Origin: Rostrohypoxylon terebratum
Taxonomy: Eukaryota > Ascomycota > Sordariomycetes > Xylariales > Hypoxylaceae
Assembly (NCBI GenBank): GCA_022497145.1
Contig: MU385899.1
Location: forward strand, 62,001 to 126,000
Length of the DNA stretch: 64,000 bases
Direction of reading: 5' to 3'
Positions 44,744 to 55,953 of the stretch are shown here, in pieces; the stretch's first letter is position 1; each line of letters begins with the position of its first letter. A program made the position numbers and the translations under genes. A model generated the notes under the pieces. The model saw only the letters and a program-made list of their open reading frames with translations. It did no database searches and was not told the origin of the DNA.

Positions 44744-46365
44744 ATGGACCCCGAAACCTTCCTCACAACCTCCTACACCCTTACCCGCGCGCTCGCCGCC
44801 GTGGCCCCGGGCACCCAAGCCCGCACGCTGCCCACTTCTTCCGCGCTCCACACAGCGCGCGCATCCCTCCCCTCCACCACCTCCTCCCCACCCTCCAACC
44901 CATCATCCCTCCCCACCCCCCTAGGCCCCGAAGCCACGCTCCAGCACCTCCTAACCACCATCGCGCCCGCATTACCAGGCCACAACCGCAGCAGCCGGTA
45001 CTTCGGCTTCGTAACCGGGTCCACGCTGCCCGTCGCCGAAGCCGCCGACAACCTATCCAGCGCGCTCGACACCAGCGTGCAAGTGCACCTGCCCACGCAG
45101 AGCATCGCGACGGAAGTCGAGGACGCAGCTCTCCTCCTACTCCTCCAGCTCCTGGGTCTGGGCGCGGGAGAAGGCTGGGAAGGCAGGACCTTCACCACCG
45201 GCGCCACGGCGAGCAATATCCTGGGCCTCGCGTGCGGGCGGGAGGAAGTCATACAGATGCGGCTGCCGTTGCCGTCCGAAGAAGGGAGCGAGGGGGCGGT
45301 CGGGGAGTGGGGGATCCTGGGGGCGTGTGCGCGGGCGGGAGTCAAGGAGATCCAGGTTTTGACTAGTATGGGACATAGCTCCCTCTCGAAAGCGGCTTCC
45401 GTCGTCGGTTTGGGACGGCGCGCGGTGGAGGAGCTGCCGCTTAGTGAAGCAGAACCGTGGAGGTTGGACCTGGACGCCGTGGAGCGGGAATTGAAGCAGG
45501 GCACGGAAGAAGGGGTCGCGAGTATTGTGGCTATTAGCGCGGGGGAGGTGAATACGGGGCGGTTTGCTATGAATGGGTTGGAGGAGATGAAGAGATTGAG
45601 AGACTTGGCGGATAAATATAAGGCTTGGATACATGTCGACGGTGCATTTGGAATCTTTGCCCGTGCTCTACCGGATACGGAGGAATTTGCGAAGTTGAGG
45701 GAGGTTACGGCAGGTCTTGAGCTGGCGGATAGCATTACTGTGGATGGACATAAACTACTGAACGTTGTAAGTCATAACCCCTATTCTTTCCATAACTCAT
45801 CCATGTACTCTAACAAAACAAATAGCCCTATGATACCGGCATATTCTTTACCCGCCGCTCCAGCACCCTTCACGCCGTCTTCCAAAACCCAAACGCGGTA
45901 TACCTTACCCCCTCCGGCTCCGGTCCCGCCATTCCCAGCCCACTGAACATCGGCATCGAGAACTCGCGGCGCTTCCGCGCACTCCCGGTGTATGCTGTGC
46001 TTCTTAGCGAGGGCCAATCCGGAATCGCCGAGATGCTGGCACGCATGGTGCGCTTAGCCCGGGGTGTAGCCCGCGCTCTTGTCTCGGACCTGAGCACCGA
46101 CTATGAACTCCTGCCCGATTCCAGCGCGGCGGATAACACGCACATGATAGTCCTGTTCCGCGCGCGAGATGAGGGATTGAATAGCGTGCTGGTAAAGAAG
46201 ATACAGGACTCGGGCGAGTGGTACGTGAGCGGGACGAAGTGGAAGGGGCAGCCCGCGTGCCGAATTGCCGTGTCGAGCTGGCGAGTTAATGTCGAGGAGG
46301 ATTTGGAATTTGTGAAGAATGCACTGGCTACTATAGCTAAGGAATGGAAGGAGAGCGGGAAATAA
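44744..46365 (+). CDS. PLP-dependent group II decarboxylase-family protein
   Basis: Two exons (44744-45766, 45826-46365; intron 59 nt with GTAAGT donor and TAG acceptor) give 520 residues. Group II decarboxylases convert amino acids such as tyrosine, aromatic amino acids or glutamate to amines with pyridoxal phosphate. Visible family blocks: SSRYFGFVTGSTLPVAEAAD, FTTGATASNILGLACGREE (phosphate cup), WIHVDGAFG with the PLP-nitrogen Asp, and VDGHKLLNVPYD with the Schiff-base Lys337. The loop GHSSLSKAASVVGLGRRAVEELP matches the histidine that stacks on PLP. The C-terminus SSWRVNVEEDLEFV is typical. The substrate cannot be read from the sequence; this sub-branch in fungi is poorly characterised. 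Strong G/C third-position bias gives long antisense open frames in exon 1. Confidence 0.88.
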
Positions 46366-46875
46366 GCGAGTTAGAAAGTATGCTCGAGCTTGAATAGATT
46401 TTAGATAATAGAAAGGAGAATCTGGAGTATCAGAAGCATTCACGATTGACAAGCAAGAGGTCCTGTATGGTTTTTGTGTAATTGTATTTCTCATTGGTGC
46501 CGACAGAGTCTCTCGTTAGTTAGATAGATTGGCTGTCTGAGTCATTTTCGAGCATAAAAAAAGAGCATGAAGCTCACTTAAGCGGTCTCATCCCCGGGAC
46601 ATCTCGGTTATAGAATTCTCTCTATGAACGGGTGTCGTTGCTCTCGTCCACAGAATCGTGTATAGCCTGGCGGGTGGACTGCATCCCCTCGACTGGCCCT
46701 AATGTAGTTTGTTGAGTTGTCGAAAGATTGCGCAAGGAGAGTAGATGATTGGCAATCTCCCCAACATCGAAGTTTTTCTTGCCTCGCGCAGCATGTTCGT
46801 AAGTCGTAGCGATAGCCCAACTGTCACCATATTCTCATATCTAATCGTAGGTTAAACCCCTTCACCCCCATCCCC
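46366..46875. other. Convergent intergenic region
   Basis: This is the 3' flanks of the decarboxylase (plus) and DUF2462 (minus) genes. An A7 tract near 46556 and no supported gene. Confidence 0.5.
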
Positions 46876-47163
46876 TCATCCAAACTTCCTACTCCCGCCC
46901 TTCTTCTTATCCCCCTCCGCCTTCTCCTTATCCGCGCCCTTCAGCCTGCCCTTCCCGATCAACTCCAAGTGCCCAGCTCTCTCACCGAGCAGCTTCTCGG
47001 TCTTGGCCACCATGCCCGCGGCGAACTTCTTCTGCATCTTGTCCGCGGCGGAAGCCTTCTTAGCCTTCGTCACACGGGCGCCTTTCTTCGGCGGCTGGGG
47101 CTTGGCTTTCCTGCCCGCGGGGGCGGCGGAGGCTTTCTTGGGTTTGACGGCGCCTTGGGCCAT
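46876..47163 (-). CDS. Small basic DUF2462 (UPF0390) family protein
   Basis: A single exon of 95 residues, very rich in Lys, Ala and Gly. It starts MAQGAVKPKKASA and contains PPKKGARVTKAKK, then MVAKTEKLLGERAGHLELIGKGR, the conserved block of the fungal and animal UPF0390/DUF2462 family. Length (about 90-100 aa) is normal. The family is highly basic and has been linked to nuclear or nucleolar location, but its biochemical role is not established. The tail GDKKKGGSRKFG is typical. The ATG at 47163 is the only plausible start. TACCTAGG words in the leader (47184-47211) come close to it. Confidence 0.85.
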   Translation of the reverse strand: MAQGAVKPKKASAAPAGRKAKPQPPKKGARVTKAKKASAADKMQKKFAAGMVAKTEKLLGERAGHLELIGKGRLKGADKEKAEGDKKKGGSRKFG

Positions 47164-48954
47164 AGCTCTTTTTTCTCTTTCTACCTAGGTGTGTGGGTAG
47201 ATACCTAGGTAAGTGAGTGAGTGGTAGGGGCTAGGCGGTGCGATCGGCAGGTGGTAAATTGACGGTAATGTTCGTCGGGCGATGGAAATCCTAGCCGAGC
47301 CGGCTTCTCGTTTCCCAGTTCGGATATTTGCACTTCCGTTCTATTCTCCTCTCCTGTGTCGCTCCCCAACAGAACCAGTCTCTTATTTCTCTTCCTCCCA
47401 ATTTTAGACAATCAGTAACCGGCTACTAACGTATGTATCGCACGTTCCCTCTTCTTCGGAATTCCTCGAGGCTCCTAATTTAGGACCTAAGACCGGAGTA
47501 AAGTCGTCGATATCACAGCACTCGAGCACTTCCGTTGGCGTTGGTGTTGCTGTTGCTGTTGCTGTTGCTGTTGGCGGTGGCAGTGCACTCCGGAACCTTT
47601 CCGATCTCACTTTCTCACTTTCTCACACTCTTACACACTCGCTTCTCACTTTATTTTCTTTCTTTCTTTCCCTCTCACACATAAAAAAAAGCCTGCGGGT
47701 GGTGTCGCACTGCAGCAGATAAAAAAAAAAGTTGGTATCCACCCACCCTCCAAACCTTAAAAGAAAATTTCTTAGCCTGCTTCCACTAGCGCAAAATCTA
47801 TAGCGGGAAAGCGGGTCCCTAGCTCCCGTCCCGCTAAGCCTCGTTACCCACCACCCACTCAGTCCAAAAGTCAAAGATCCCCGACCGGTGAATGGGCAGA
47901 GCTTGCGAGCCGCCGGAAGCCCGGAAGCCCAAGCTGCGGCAGGTACAAAGGGGCTGTGAAGCTTAGCAACGAACGTCGAATATAGCTACTTAGTAGGTTG
48001 GTACGCGTTCTGTGTAAGCCGTGTGCATGAATTATAGATTCAGTTATATACATAGTACTACTGTGTTTACTTACGAATATTAGTCCGAAAATACAAGCAA
48101 CGGTTCGAGTGCAGGTATTTACTAAATTGAGGATTGGAATATGATTTTAAAAACACACCCCGAGCTGCCCGAGCTAGGTACCCTCCTAGCAACCGGAGTT
48201 AATGCGGTCAATACTTGGGTGGCGTGATAGCTGTTCCGGAGTTCGGGCATATAATACTTATCAGTACTTACTCAATTTTCTCACCAAGCACCAAGTCAAT
48301 ATTGTGATCACCATATGGGAGAAGTGCGTGAAATGGTGCCATGCCATTAGAAATGTGGCGGCTGCAGGAGACTACCGGATGTTTCATTGCTGCACCCAAT
48401 ACAAGATGTGATATAGTTGAAACTTCTGTTAATCAATTTTCTCCCAAGCTTGTCGCTTTGTAGCCCCATCTAATATGGTACACTATCCTCACACCTTTAG
48501 CTTCTGGGTTAGCTATTTTATATATACAAAACTGACATACGGCAGAAGTACAGCGAGTGCGTCCTGTATGTGAGCTATAATCGGGTATAGCATCGTCAAT
48601 CCCCTTCCCACCTAATGATTTAAACCCCTTTAAACTCCGAGTCAACCATCCGTGGATCCCTTATTTTCCTATGCCCCAAATGTAGATCAAGTTTCTAGAT
48701 CCCTCAAGAAAAAAAAAGATTATGCGAATGACCGTAAATGCGATACATAGTTATACAATGCCATCGTAGTGACAATCGTATTAATATAGAAGGAAAAGGA
48801 AGTAGCTCAGGAGGTAGCTCGACTGAAGCCGTAGTGGGGTATATAATGCAGTGTGATAAATGATAGGGAAGCGTAAATGCCATGAAAAGAATGCTTTAGG
48901 ATAAGACAAGAAAACATTATCATTCGTATGCGACATCGCGTAGTAATGGTGGTT
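47164..48954. other. Intergenic region
   Basis: It contains a GTTGCT hexamer repeat at 47539-47573, C/T- and T-rich leader-like sequence near 47585-47690 and an A10 tract near 47722. Minus frames at 47404-47610 and 47623-47874 have no motif. The right end is the 3' flank of the CFEM gene. No gene is supported. Confidence 0.5.
47539..47573. repeat. GTTGCT hexamer repeat
   Basis: About five to six copies of a six-base unit (GTTGGT/GTTGCT) in intergenic DNA. Confidence 0.88.
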
Positions 48955-51420
48955 TTACTGTACGTTTATGTACAGGTCGTCGCCGTGTCTTGTAGGGGTC
49001 AACTTCGGCTGCCACGTCGGTGTATGAGGTAAGGAACCTTTAGGTGAAGAGAGGCCAGCAGCAGTATCTGGTGTAAGTTGGTCGTTCTGCATCTTCCATC
49101 GGTCCTTTTTCTTGTTACCCGGAGCGAGCGCGAGTGCAGCTGCCTTACCGTTCCCCACTCGTTTAGCCAACAGTGCACTGGTACCCGAAGTCGTCGAGTC
49201 TTTTGTTTTGAAGCTGAGAGGAGAAACCGCCCGCGCTACATGAGGAAGTCTTTCTTCGTTGATAGACCGTGATGATAATGGAGAAGGCGTTGGGAACTTC
49301 TCAATACTTGGAGTGTTGGGCGAAACCCCGAAACCAGACGTTTGCATCGGCGGCGTTCGGAGTCTCTCAGAAGGCATGCTCTCAATACTAGGTGCCTGTG
49401 GTGAGAAACGTGACAGAGGACTCTGAATTAGCGGCCGACCTGTATCATGCCGTGGCCCCTGCGGTACAACCTCAGAATCCGGACGTAGCGTATTTGGTGC
49501 TGGCGACTTCTCTGCACGTTTGGTATTTAGTGGTTGTCGATAAGCGGCCTTTTCATCAATGAGAGCAGCACCCTTCAAAGTTGGACTGGGTTGGCCTGGG
49601 GGCGAGGCTGCGAAGCTTGGTCTCTTTGATAAATCAACATGTAGGTTCGGTCGGTTGATTCGTTCCGAGGTTTTTGGAAATTTCATTGATACCGTTCCGG
49701 GCGACTCTGCAACCGTTGAGAGATGGTCGAGAGGGGCTTCTTGGTCAAGCGGGCTAGACGAGCAGCTGTTAATAGTCGTGGCAGACTCATGAGTCATCAG
49801 AATGTCTGATCGAGCTAGTTGGGCTGCGTCGTTTTTCCGTAACCGCGAGGTATTCCCTGTACGACGGGAGAATTTGGAATTGCGACGGACACTGGCCTGT
49901 GAATACACGCTCGATGAACGATTAAGCGACCTGTTGTTATGGTCTTGAGATAAGAATGCATGTTGAGGTCTCGTAGGTAATGCGGAGGCGGCCGAAATCG
50001 CTGCAGCCATTTTTGAAGTCTGTTCCTCCTTTAACTCGTGCGGTGATTTCGTCGTGTACGTGTCTAGCTCCGCCACCTCCGTAACTTTCACCAACTGCGT
50101 CTGAGAATCATTCTTTTGCATCACCCAATTTCCCCGCCTATCGTCAAAGGTTAGGTCCGGTATTGGTGGTCTTTGCCACACTTGATCCGATTCTACGATC
50201 TCGGTATCTATGTCAGCAAAGGCAGTATTGGTCGTCATGACGCTTGTCCTGTCGGTGCGCTGTGTCCGTGAAGAGGACATGCGTGCAACTGCATCCCGTG
50301 GTCGTGATAAGGGCTCTGGTGGAGGAGGTGGCCGAGCCGGAGGAATTGATGCATCTAATGTAGGTTTGGCTGGAAGAAGCCGTGAGGTTGGCCTGCGTGG
50401 CGGGATTTGTGGAGACACAGCAGGAGTCGTATTTTGAGAATAGGAGATAGCGGGGACAATATAATCCTCGTTGGGGTTGGAGTTGGGGTTGGGCGTATGG
50501 AAAGGATTACCGGGCGAAATAGGATCTAGAGGAGGGCTAGGAAATCGTGCCGGCGGGGTATGGTACGATCGAGGGTCCGGGTCGCTGGTGGAAAATCTAC
50601 GGAAAGGTGCCGATATAACCATGGGGGGGCCGGTGCTCTTCGAACTTGACGTTCCGGGTTTATTATTATCGTCGTTCGAACGAAGAAGCCCATCCTCAAG
50701 ATCTGGGAAATTCCGTCTGCGAAAATGTCTAGCGACAAGGATTGCGATCACAGTAATAATTATAGCCCCAGCAACGCCGACAATAATTCCAGCAATCTGA
50801 ACACCACTAAGAGAAGGTGACGGGGCGGGTGTAGCCGAGGGAGCTGCTGGGTTTGTTGTGGCTGCCATGGACATTGTACTGGATGCTGTCGGAGCTACAA
50901 TTGATGTCACCGTTCCGGACCCGGTCTCTGTTGGCGATAAGATTATCGAAGCTGATCCTCCTGTAGGACTATCGGCGATGGTAGCTGTCAGGACAGAATG
51001 CGTGTTAGGTAATGCGCTTGCAACCTTAGAACACATAACATAGGCATCATGCTTTACGGAACCTGGCACCATATTAGTCTCAATATCTTGATGGGCATAC
51101 CGAGTTTGAAAGTGCGTATACTCACCACCAGTAACTGTTTCATTACACACTCCTCGTTGTGTTTCTACACTGATACACTGTAATGCTCCCTCTCCAAGCG
51201 TATACCCAGAACTTGACTTTGCCGCGCATAGGCAATCCAATGTCGGGTTCGATGTACATTGTGACGATGGGAAGTTGCTCTGTATGAACGATTCTAGGCA
51301 GGGTTGAGCACATATGGGAACGTAGGTCTGGATATCGTCACCGAGCTCGACGGCAGCGGCAAAGCCGACTAGAATCGCCGTCCATGCCAAGATATGACGA
51401 ACTAAAGAACCGAAAGCCAT
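48955..51420 (-). CDS. CFEM-domain single-pass membrane protein with long cytosolic tail
   Basis: The continuous frame is 821 codons; I propose an internal 63-nt intron (51125-51063), leaving exons 51420-51126 and 51062-48955 and 800 residues. Residues 1-23 are a signal peptide. The CFEM cysteines are Cys37, 41, 55, 63, 65, 82, 92 and, after splicing, Cys109; PICAQPC and LDCLCAA fit the CFEM pattern. A Ser/Thr-rich stalk follows (SSTMSMAATTNPAAPS), then one helix GVQIAGIIVGVAGAIIITVIAILV with RHFRRR stop-transfer, then about 580 disordered, Ser/Pro-rich cytosolic residues. CFEM domains serve in heme capture, adhesion or as receptors such as Pth11; the long tail suggests a sensor or scaffold, which is inference. 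The tail has no recognisable domain. Confidence 0.85.
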   Translation of the reverse strand: MAFGSLVRHILAWTAILVGFAAAVELGDDIQTYVPICAQPCLESFIQSNFPSSQCTSNPTLDCLCAAKSSSGYTLGEGALQCISVETQRGVCNETVTGGEYTHFQTRYAHQDIETNMVPGSVKHDAYVMCSKVASALPNTHSVLTATIADSPTGGSASIILSPTETGSGTVTSIVAPTASSTMSMAATTNPAAPSATPAPSPSLSGVQIAGIIVGVAGAIIITVIAILVARHFRRRNFPDLEDGLLRSNDDNNKPGTSSSKSTGPPMVISAPFRRFSTSDPDPRSYHTPPARFPSPPLDPISPGNPFHTPNPNSNPNEDYIVPAISYSQNTTPAVSPQIPPRRPTSRLLPAKPTLDASIPPARPPPPPEPLSRPRDAVARMSSSRTQRTDRTSVMTTNTAFADIDTEIVESDQVWQRPPIPDLTFDDRRGNWVMQKNDSQTQLVKVTEVAELDTYTTKSPHELKEEQTSKMAAAISAASALPTRPQHAFLSQDHNNRSLNRSSSVYSQASVRRNSKFSRRTGNTSRLRKNDAAQLARSDILMTHESATTINSCSSSPLDQEAPLDHLSTVAESPGTVSMKFPKTSERINRPNLHVDLSKRPSFAASPPGQPSPTLKGAALIDEKAAYRQPLNTKRAEKSPAPNTLRPDSEVVPQGPRHDTGRPLIQSPLSRFSPQAPSIESMPSERLRTPPMQTSGFGVSPNTPSIEKFPTPSPLSSRSINEERLPHVARAVSPLSFKTKDSTTSGTSALLAKRVGNGKAAALALAPGNKKKDRWKMQNDQLTPDTAAGLSSPKGSLPHTPTWQPKLTPTRHGDDLYINVQ
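51063..51125 (-). other. Proposed frame-preserving intron in the CFEM gene
   Basis: A GTGAGT donor, GACTAAT branch-like site and CCAG acceptor. Length 63 is divisible by three, so an ORF finder reads through it. Splicing sets the spacing between the last two CFEM cysteines to 16, the family value. Confidence 0.7.
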
Positions 51421-54400
51421 CCTACTCGAATATTTCTTGAGGGTCTGTCAGTATAAGATATTCTTGTAGCCGACCCCAGTTCTGGTTTCGTTTTATGGGG
51501 AGAGGCATTGCAATCCTTTGATCTCCAGAGACCGCTCGTGAAATCAGAAGTCTCGAGGCCTCCCCAATGGAACCAGAAAGAAGAGCAATGACAGCAGAGC
51601 GTTTCAAGACAACACTTTGGTGGCCTCGATCTGGGTTATGTGATGTTATAAGGCCGGCTGAACTAACCTATGAGAGAAGAAAAGGCTTAATAAGAGAAGA
51701 CCAGCATTACGACATGTTGGTCGTGCACAGCCCACAGAGGAAGTGAAGGACGCCTATGCCAAGAAATTACACAATAGCTGGAAGGGTAGAAGATGGAGAA
51801 ATACACGAAGGAAGGTAAGGATTAAGGAGTTAAGTAAAAGAGGAGCTTGTTACAGGAGGTGACTAACAAACCAACAAGATAATAGGAATGACAATATGAA
51901 AGGGGGGCGACACTGGTCAGAAGAATAAGACCAGACCGTCCTGGGCCTCACCATGTATATGAATTTGTATGTGACCATGCATGTGACCTTGTATATGCTG
52001 TATATGATGAACGATCGAAAGTGTATGATCCATGCCCATGACGCTACCGGCGATTAAGCCACCTCACGAAGGGCTAAGATTGGACGCCATCGAGAAATAA
52101 TAGGCACCGATGGTACCTAAAAGCTATGGAATAGGTTAATTGGATAATTGGTATGTAGCAACCGACGGTTAACGTCCGAAAGGTACGGAAATATACGGGG
52201 ATACATCAGCAAGCACGCGGTTGAACCATAGGACCATAGGTAGGTACCTAGCCATGGACGCCATGGACCATTCAAGAAGGCCGTGGCAATGCTTGCGCGT
52301 CTGTCTGCTTGCTTGCTGCTACTTTGCAGATGGAAGATGCAGAAAGGTACCGTACCATAGTACCATGATCCATAGACGATGGACGATGGACGATGGACTA
52401 TGGACCATGTTCCCATGCGAAGTCGGGTTAATTGCAGTTACCGTCCATGTGGGTTGGGACGTGAGTCTATTGGATCTCCATTGGTATATTGGTACGATAA
52501 ATCTAGGACAAATCGAAGTAGGAGCGTCAAGTGAGTGAATCCAATCCTTGTGTAGGTGTAGGTGTAGGTGTAAGACTGTAAGTTGAATAACTGCGAGTGA
52601 GAGTTAGCGCGAGTAGGATTCATCCTAAAGCAAGAAAGGATCGGCGCGAACAGTAATCTTCATTGGCTAATTTGTTCCTTATTGGGACCTAATTGGGAGC
52701 TTATTCTGGCTTATTGAGGAGCTTAGCTGTGGCCGAGTTGGCCGAGAACCAATTATCCAGCGCAGCGGCTGACTTTGGCATCATGGATGTTGCCAAGGTG
52801 CCCGGGGTGTGCCAGGTTTACTCCTTGGGGAGACTGGAACTGACCTAGACCTGAACGTCGCAGGGGTTGTATAGAGTTGTCGGCAAATATAGATCTGATG
52901 CTTATTATCTGCAGTCTGCAGTCTGCAGATAGCTCTTGTGCTTGTGCTTGTGCTTGTGCGAGGAGGGTGTCCTGGGGTGTCCTTGGTGTCCCTTCCAAGC
53001 CTGTTGTGTGCCGGGGTGAATATTGGTAGGCTGAGGGTTGTGAGGGTGTAGGGGTGTGCTACTTTATTTGCGCGCGCCTAACAATTTTTGCTTGTCCAAA
53101 TATTACTGGCCATAGCGACTTCTCTGGCGTCTCGCTTTCTCCTTCTCAACATGCGGGCGTTTGCCGTACCTTCGAGGCGCGTACATTAGCCTCGTCGTAC
53201 CTACCCGTAGCAATTCATATGAACGCCGTTCTGCCTGTACATCGATACTGCCGTACCTCTAGGCATTAGGCATATCCATATCTCACGATTCTTTCCACTT
53301 TATGTAATGCAGTGCCAAGGTCGCACCTGCACGATGCAAACTGCAAACTCATCGCCACCACCTCTCGATTGATGCATATGGCATCATGCATGTTGCTGCG
53401 CTATGTAAATAGAGCACACATACAGAAACCGATGTGTTGATTATAGTACATTGCCCTGTCGCCGTCGTCCGACCTCAACAACATCGGTATCCTTCTTAAA
53501 ATCCGCAACTAGGGAAGATCCCGAATGGACGTCAACGTGTTTCGCAATAACTGCCATCTCCTTTGACATGCGTTGCCCAACCAGTGTATTATGGATGACA
53601 AGGCGTTCCCTCGTGGCACGACTGCTCTTTTTGGATACCCCTGCCTCTAGCCGTTTTTCTTACATAAAGCTGGCCCATACCAAGCCTCAAGGTCGACTAG
53701 TAGGAGCCATCAAGGAGAACGTTACAATCAATATATCGCCGACTTGGCGTACGTTGCTCGACTTCTCGACATGTTTTACATATATAACATTCAATAGATA
53801 ACAGGGAAGTGCCGGCTGGATTGACTGATTGACCGACTGATCAGTTTTCATGATGGACAGGCCTCTCCCAATTGCTTGTGGCATCCATATTGACGATATA
53901 TGCGCAGTGAATTACACGAAGATCTTAGTTTTATCATTACTGACCTAGGTCCTACAATGATGTGGAAAGGTTCCGGGTGAGGCTAAAATGGTATTCCGAT
54001 ATTCGCTTCTAGGTTCGCATCATATCCTTGCTTTTGTAATCTTGGATCTTAATAATATTTAGACTGAATCCTTCTTTGCTTCCAAGGTCTATATGCCATT
54101 TTTAGTCTCGCGTAAGACTTGTTTCGAAACGTATTATGCTGGATTAGGGCGTAGCAAACAACCTAAAAAGATCTTGAAAAAAAAGGAAGGTCACATGAAA
54201 GGATCATTCTAGCAAGTTTCTCTCTCTCTCTCTCTCTTAGAAATAGATCAGATGAACTTTTTGTTGGTAGGTATCTCGTCGTTTCTCATTAACTACCTCG
54301 ATCCTCTCTCGTGTGAAAAAATTGTTTATCTTCATTTACGAGTAAGGATAGAGTGCCAACAGCGCAGTTTAGCAAAATCGCATCGCACCCCGTGATATGG

Positions 54401-54500
54401 TCCACCGTCACCAACAACTTCCCATGTGTAATCTGGCGTGCGAAAACTGGCCGCTTTCATACCCGCGGGCCTGGTTTGGGCCAAGTCGTCATATAACCTC
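51421..54500. other. 3.1-kb intergenic region
   Basis: Low-complexity repeats occur: GATGGACGATGGAC units near 52376-52400, GTGTAG units near 52550-52575, TGCTTG units near 52933-52956 and a TC microsatellite near 54219-54237. Frames at 52221-52538 (plus) and 53451-53801 (plus) have no family motif. I see no gene I can support. Confidence 0.5.
54219..54237. repeat. (TC)n microsatellite
   Basis: About nine TC dinucleotides in the 3' flank of DBP5. Confidence 0.9.
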
Positions 54501-55953
54501 TCAAATAGCATCTCCGCTCGGAACGAAATCAGCCTGAGCTCGGCTCGACTTGATGACTCTCTGAACTAGTCTTTCCGTCTCATCCCAGTCGTCAGGCTTC
54601 AGTGCTACCAGGTCGATCTCGAGGTCCTGCGCAATAGCTCTGAGAGCGTCGAAGCTCTTCTTGTCGGAGATAAATGTGATACTGACACCAACACGGCCAA
54701 ATCGGCCAGTTCGTCCGATACGGTGGAGATAGGTTTCTGTATCATGCATGGCGTCTCCCATGCCCTTCATCGGAATGTCGTAGTTGATGACCATAGATAC
54801 CGTAGACACGTCGATTCCGCGAGCTAGGACGTTTGTGGTGATCAAAACTTTAGACTTTCCGCTGCGGAAGTCCTCCAGGAGCGTGTCTCTGTTAGCCCCT
54901 TCGAACGCGCTGTGCAGAACAGAGACTTTGTGACCGTCTGCAGTCATTCTCTGCTGAATCTGGTTGGCGCTCTCCCGCGTCTAGCGACATCGATTTGTTA
55001 GTGCAACGCACATGAATCGTTACGACCGGGGTGCTTACCTTGACGAAGATGATAGATGATCCAATGTTCATCAAGCCATATAGCTTGCAGAGGATGTCAT
55101 ACTTGTCTGACTCGCCGGGGCAATCCATATACATCTGCGAAATGCCCTTAACTGTGAGTTCCTGCTTCCTCAATTTGATCATGTTAGCATTCGGCGCGAA
55201 TATGGTTGCGTATTTCATAACCTTGTCGGGAAAGGTTGCGGAGAATAAGAGAATCTGTATATTCTTCGGCAGCATGTTCTTGACTCGGGTGCATTGGTCA
55301 CCCAAGCCCTGCTGGTCCAACATGTTGTCGGCCTCGTCAATAACGAGGACTCGCAACTGGGACACATCGAACTGGCGCCTTCGAATGAGATCCATGACAG
55401 TTCCCGGCGTACCGACCACAACGCTCTTGTCAACGCGACCGTCCTTAGGAATGGAGCCGGGAATAGCGGCTGCCACAGAAAGGTTAGTCAAGAATTGACC
55501 GATCGAACTGACGACACTCTGGATTTGGCGGGCCAATTCACGACTCGGAGCGAGGAGAAGTGCTTGGGGTTGGGTGGGGTTGGAGTGGTCGACGCGAGAT
55601 AAGACGGTAGTGACAAAGGCTGCCGTCTTGCCGGTTCCAGATTGGGACTGGGCGATCATATTTCGGGGAGGGTCGGAAAGCATCAGAGGGAGCGCCTTCT
55701 CCTGGACTTTAGAAGGCTTTGAGAAGCGTAAGGCTGACAGCGCCCGAAGAACCTCGCTAGGCCTATCAAGAAAATCAACACATCAACACGTATGATCCAT
55801 GCCCTCTTAAGGTGTTACTTACAATCCTAGCTCTTCAAATGTATGCGCAGATCCAAGAGGGTTCTCAGTATCTTTCTGAAGATCACTGAGCTGGACCTCG
55901 ACATCGTAGGAATTTTCCTGAAGTTGATTCTCGTCTTTCACAGGCTCAGCCAT
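54501..55953 (-). CDS. DBP5: DEAD-box RNA helicase Dbp5 (mRNA export)
   Basis: Three exons (55953-55823, 55762-55039, 54980-54501) encode 444 residues. Dbp5 acts at the cytoplasmic side of the nuclear pore, where Gle1 with inositol hexakisphosphate activates it to strip export factors from mRNA. The N-terminus is acidic (NSYDVEVQLSDLQ) and leads into a Q-motif region (LRFSKPSKVQEKALP). Helicase motifs: I AQSQSGTGKT (about 81-90), Ia PSRELARQI, II DEAD (186-189), III SAT (218-220), IV IIFVKTRESANQ, V LARGIDV, VI HRIGRTGRFGR. VINYDIPMK and the VLPKNIQ-like MLPKNIQILL blocks are typical of Dbp5 rather than eIF4A. The protein is a little shorter than yeast Dbp5 (482 aa), through a shorter N-terminal extension. 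Both introns have canonical GTAAG donors. Confidence 0.94.

Noticed and set aside
44773..45735. Minus-strand 320-codon ORF opposite the decarboxylase
   Set aside because: An antisense shadow of a G/C-rich coding exon; the plus frame contains all family motifs and the PLP lysine.
53451..53801. 116-codon plus ORF upstream of DBP5
   Set aside because: No recognisable motif and no splice partners.
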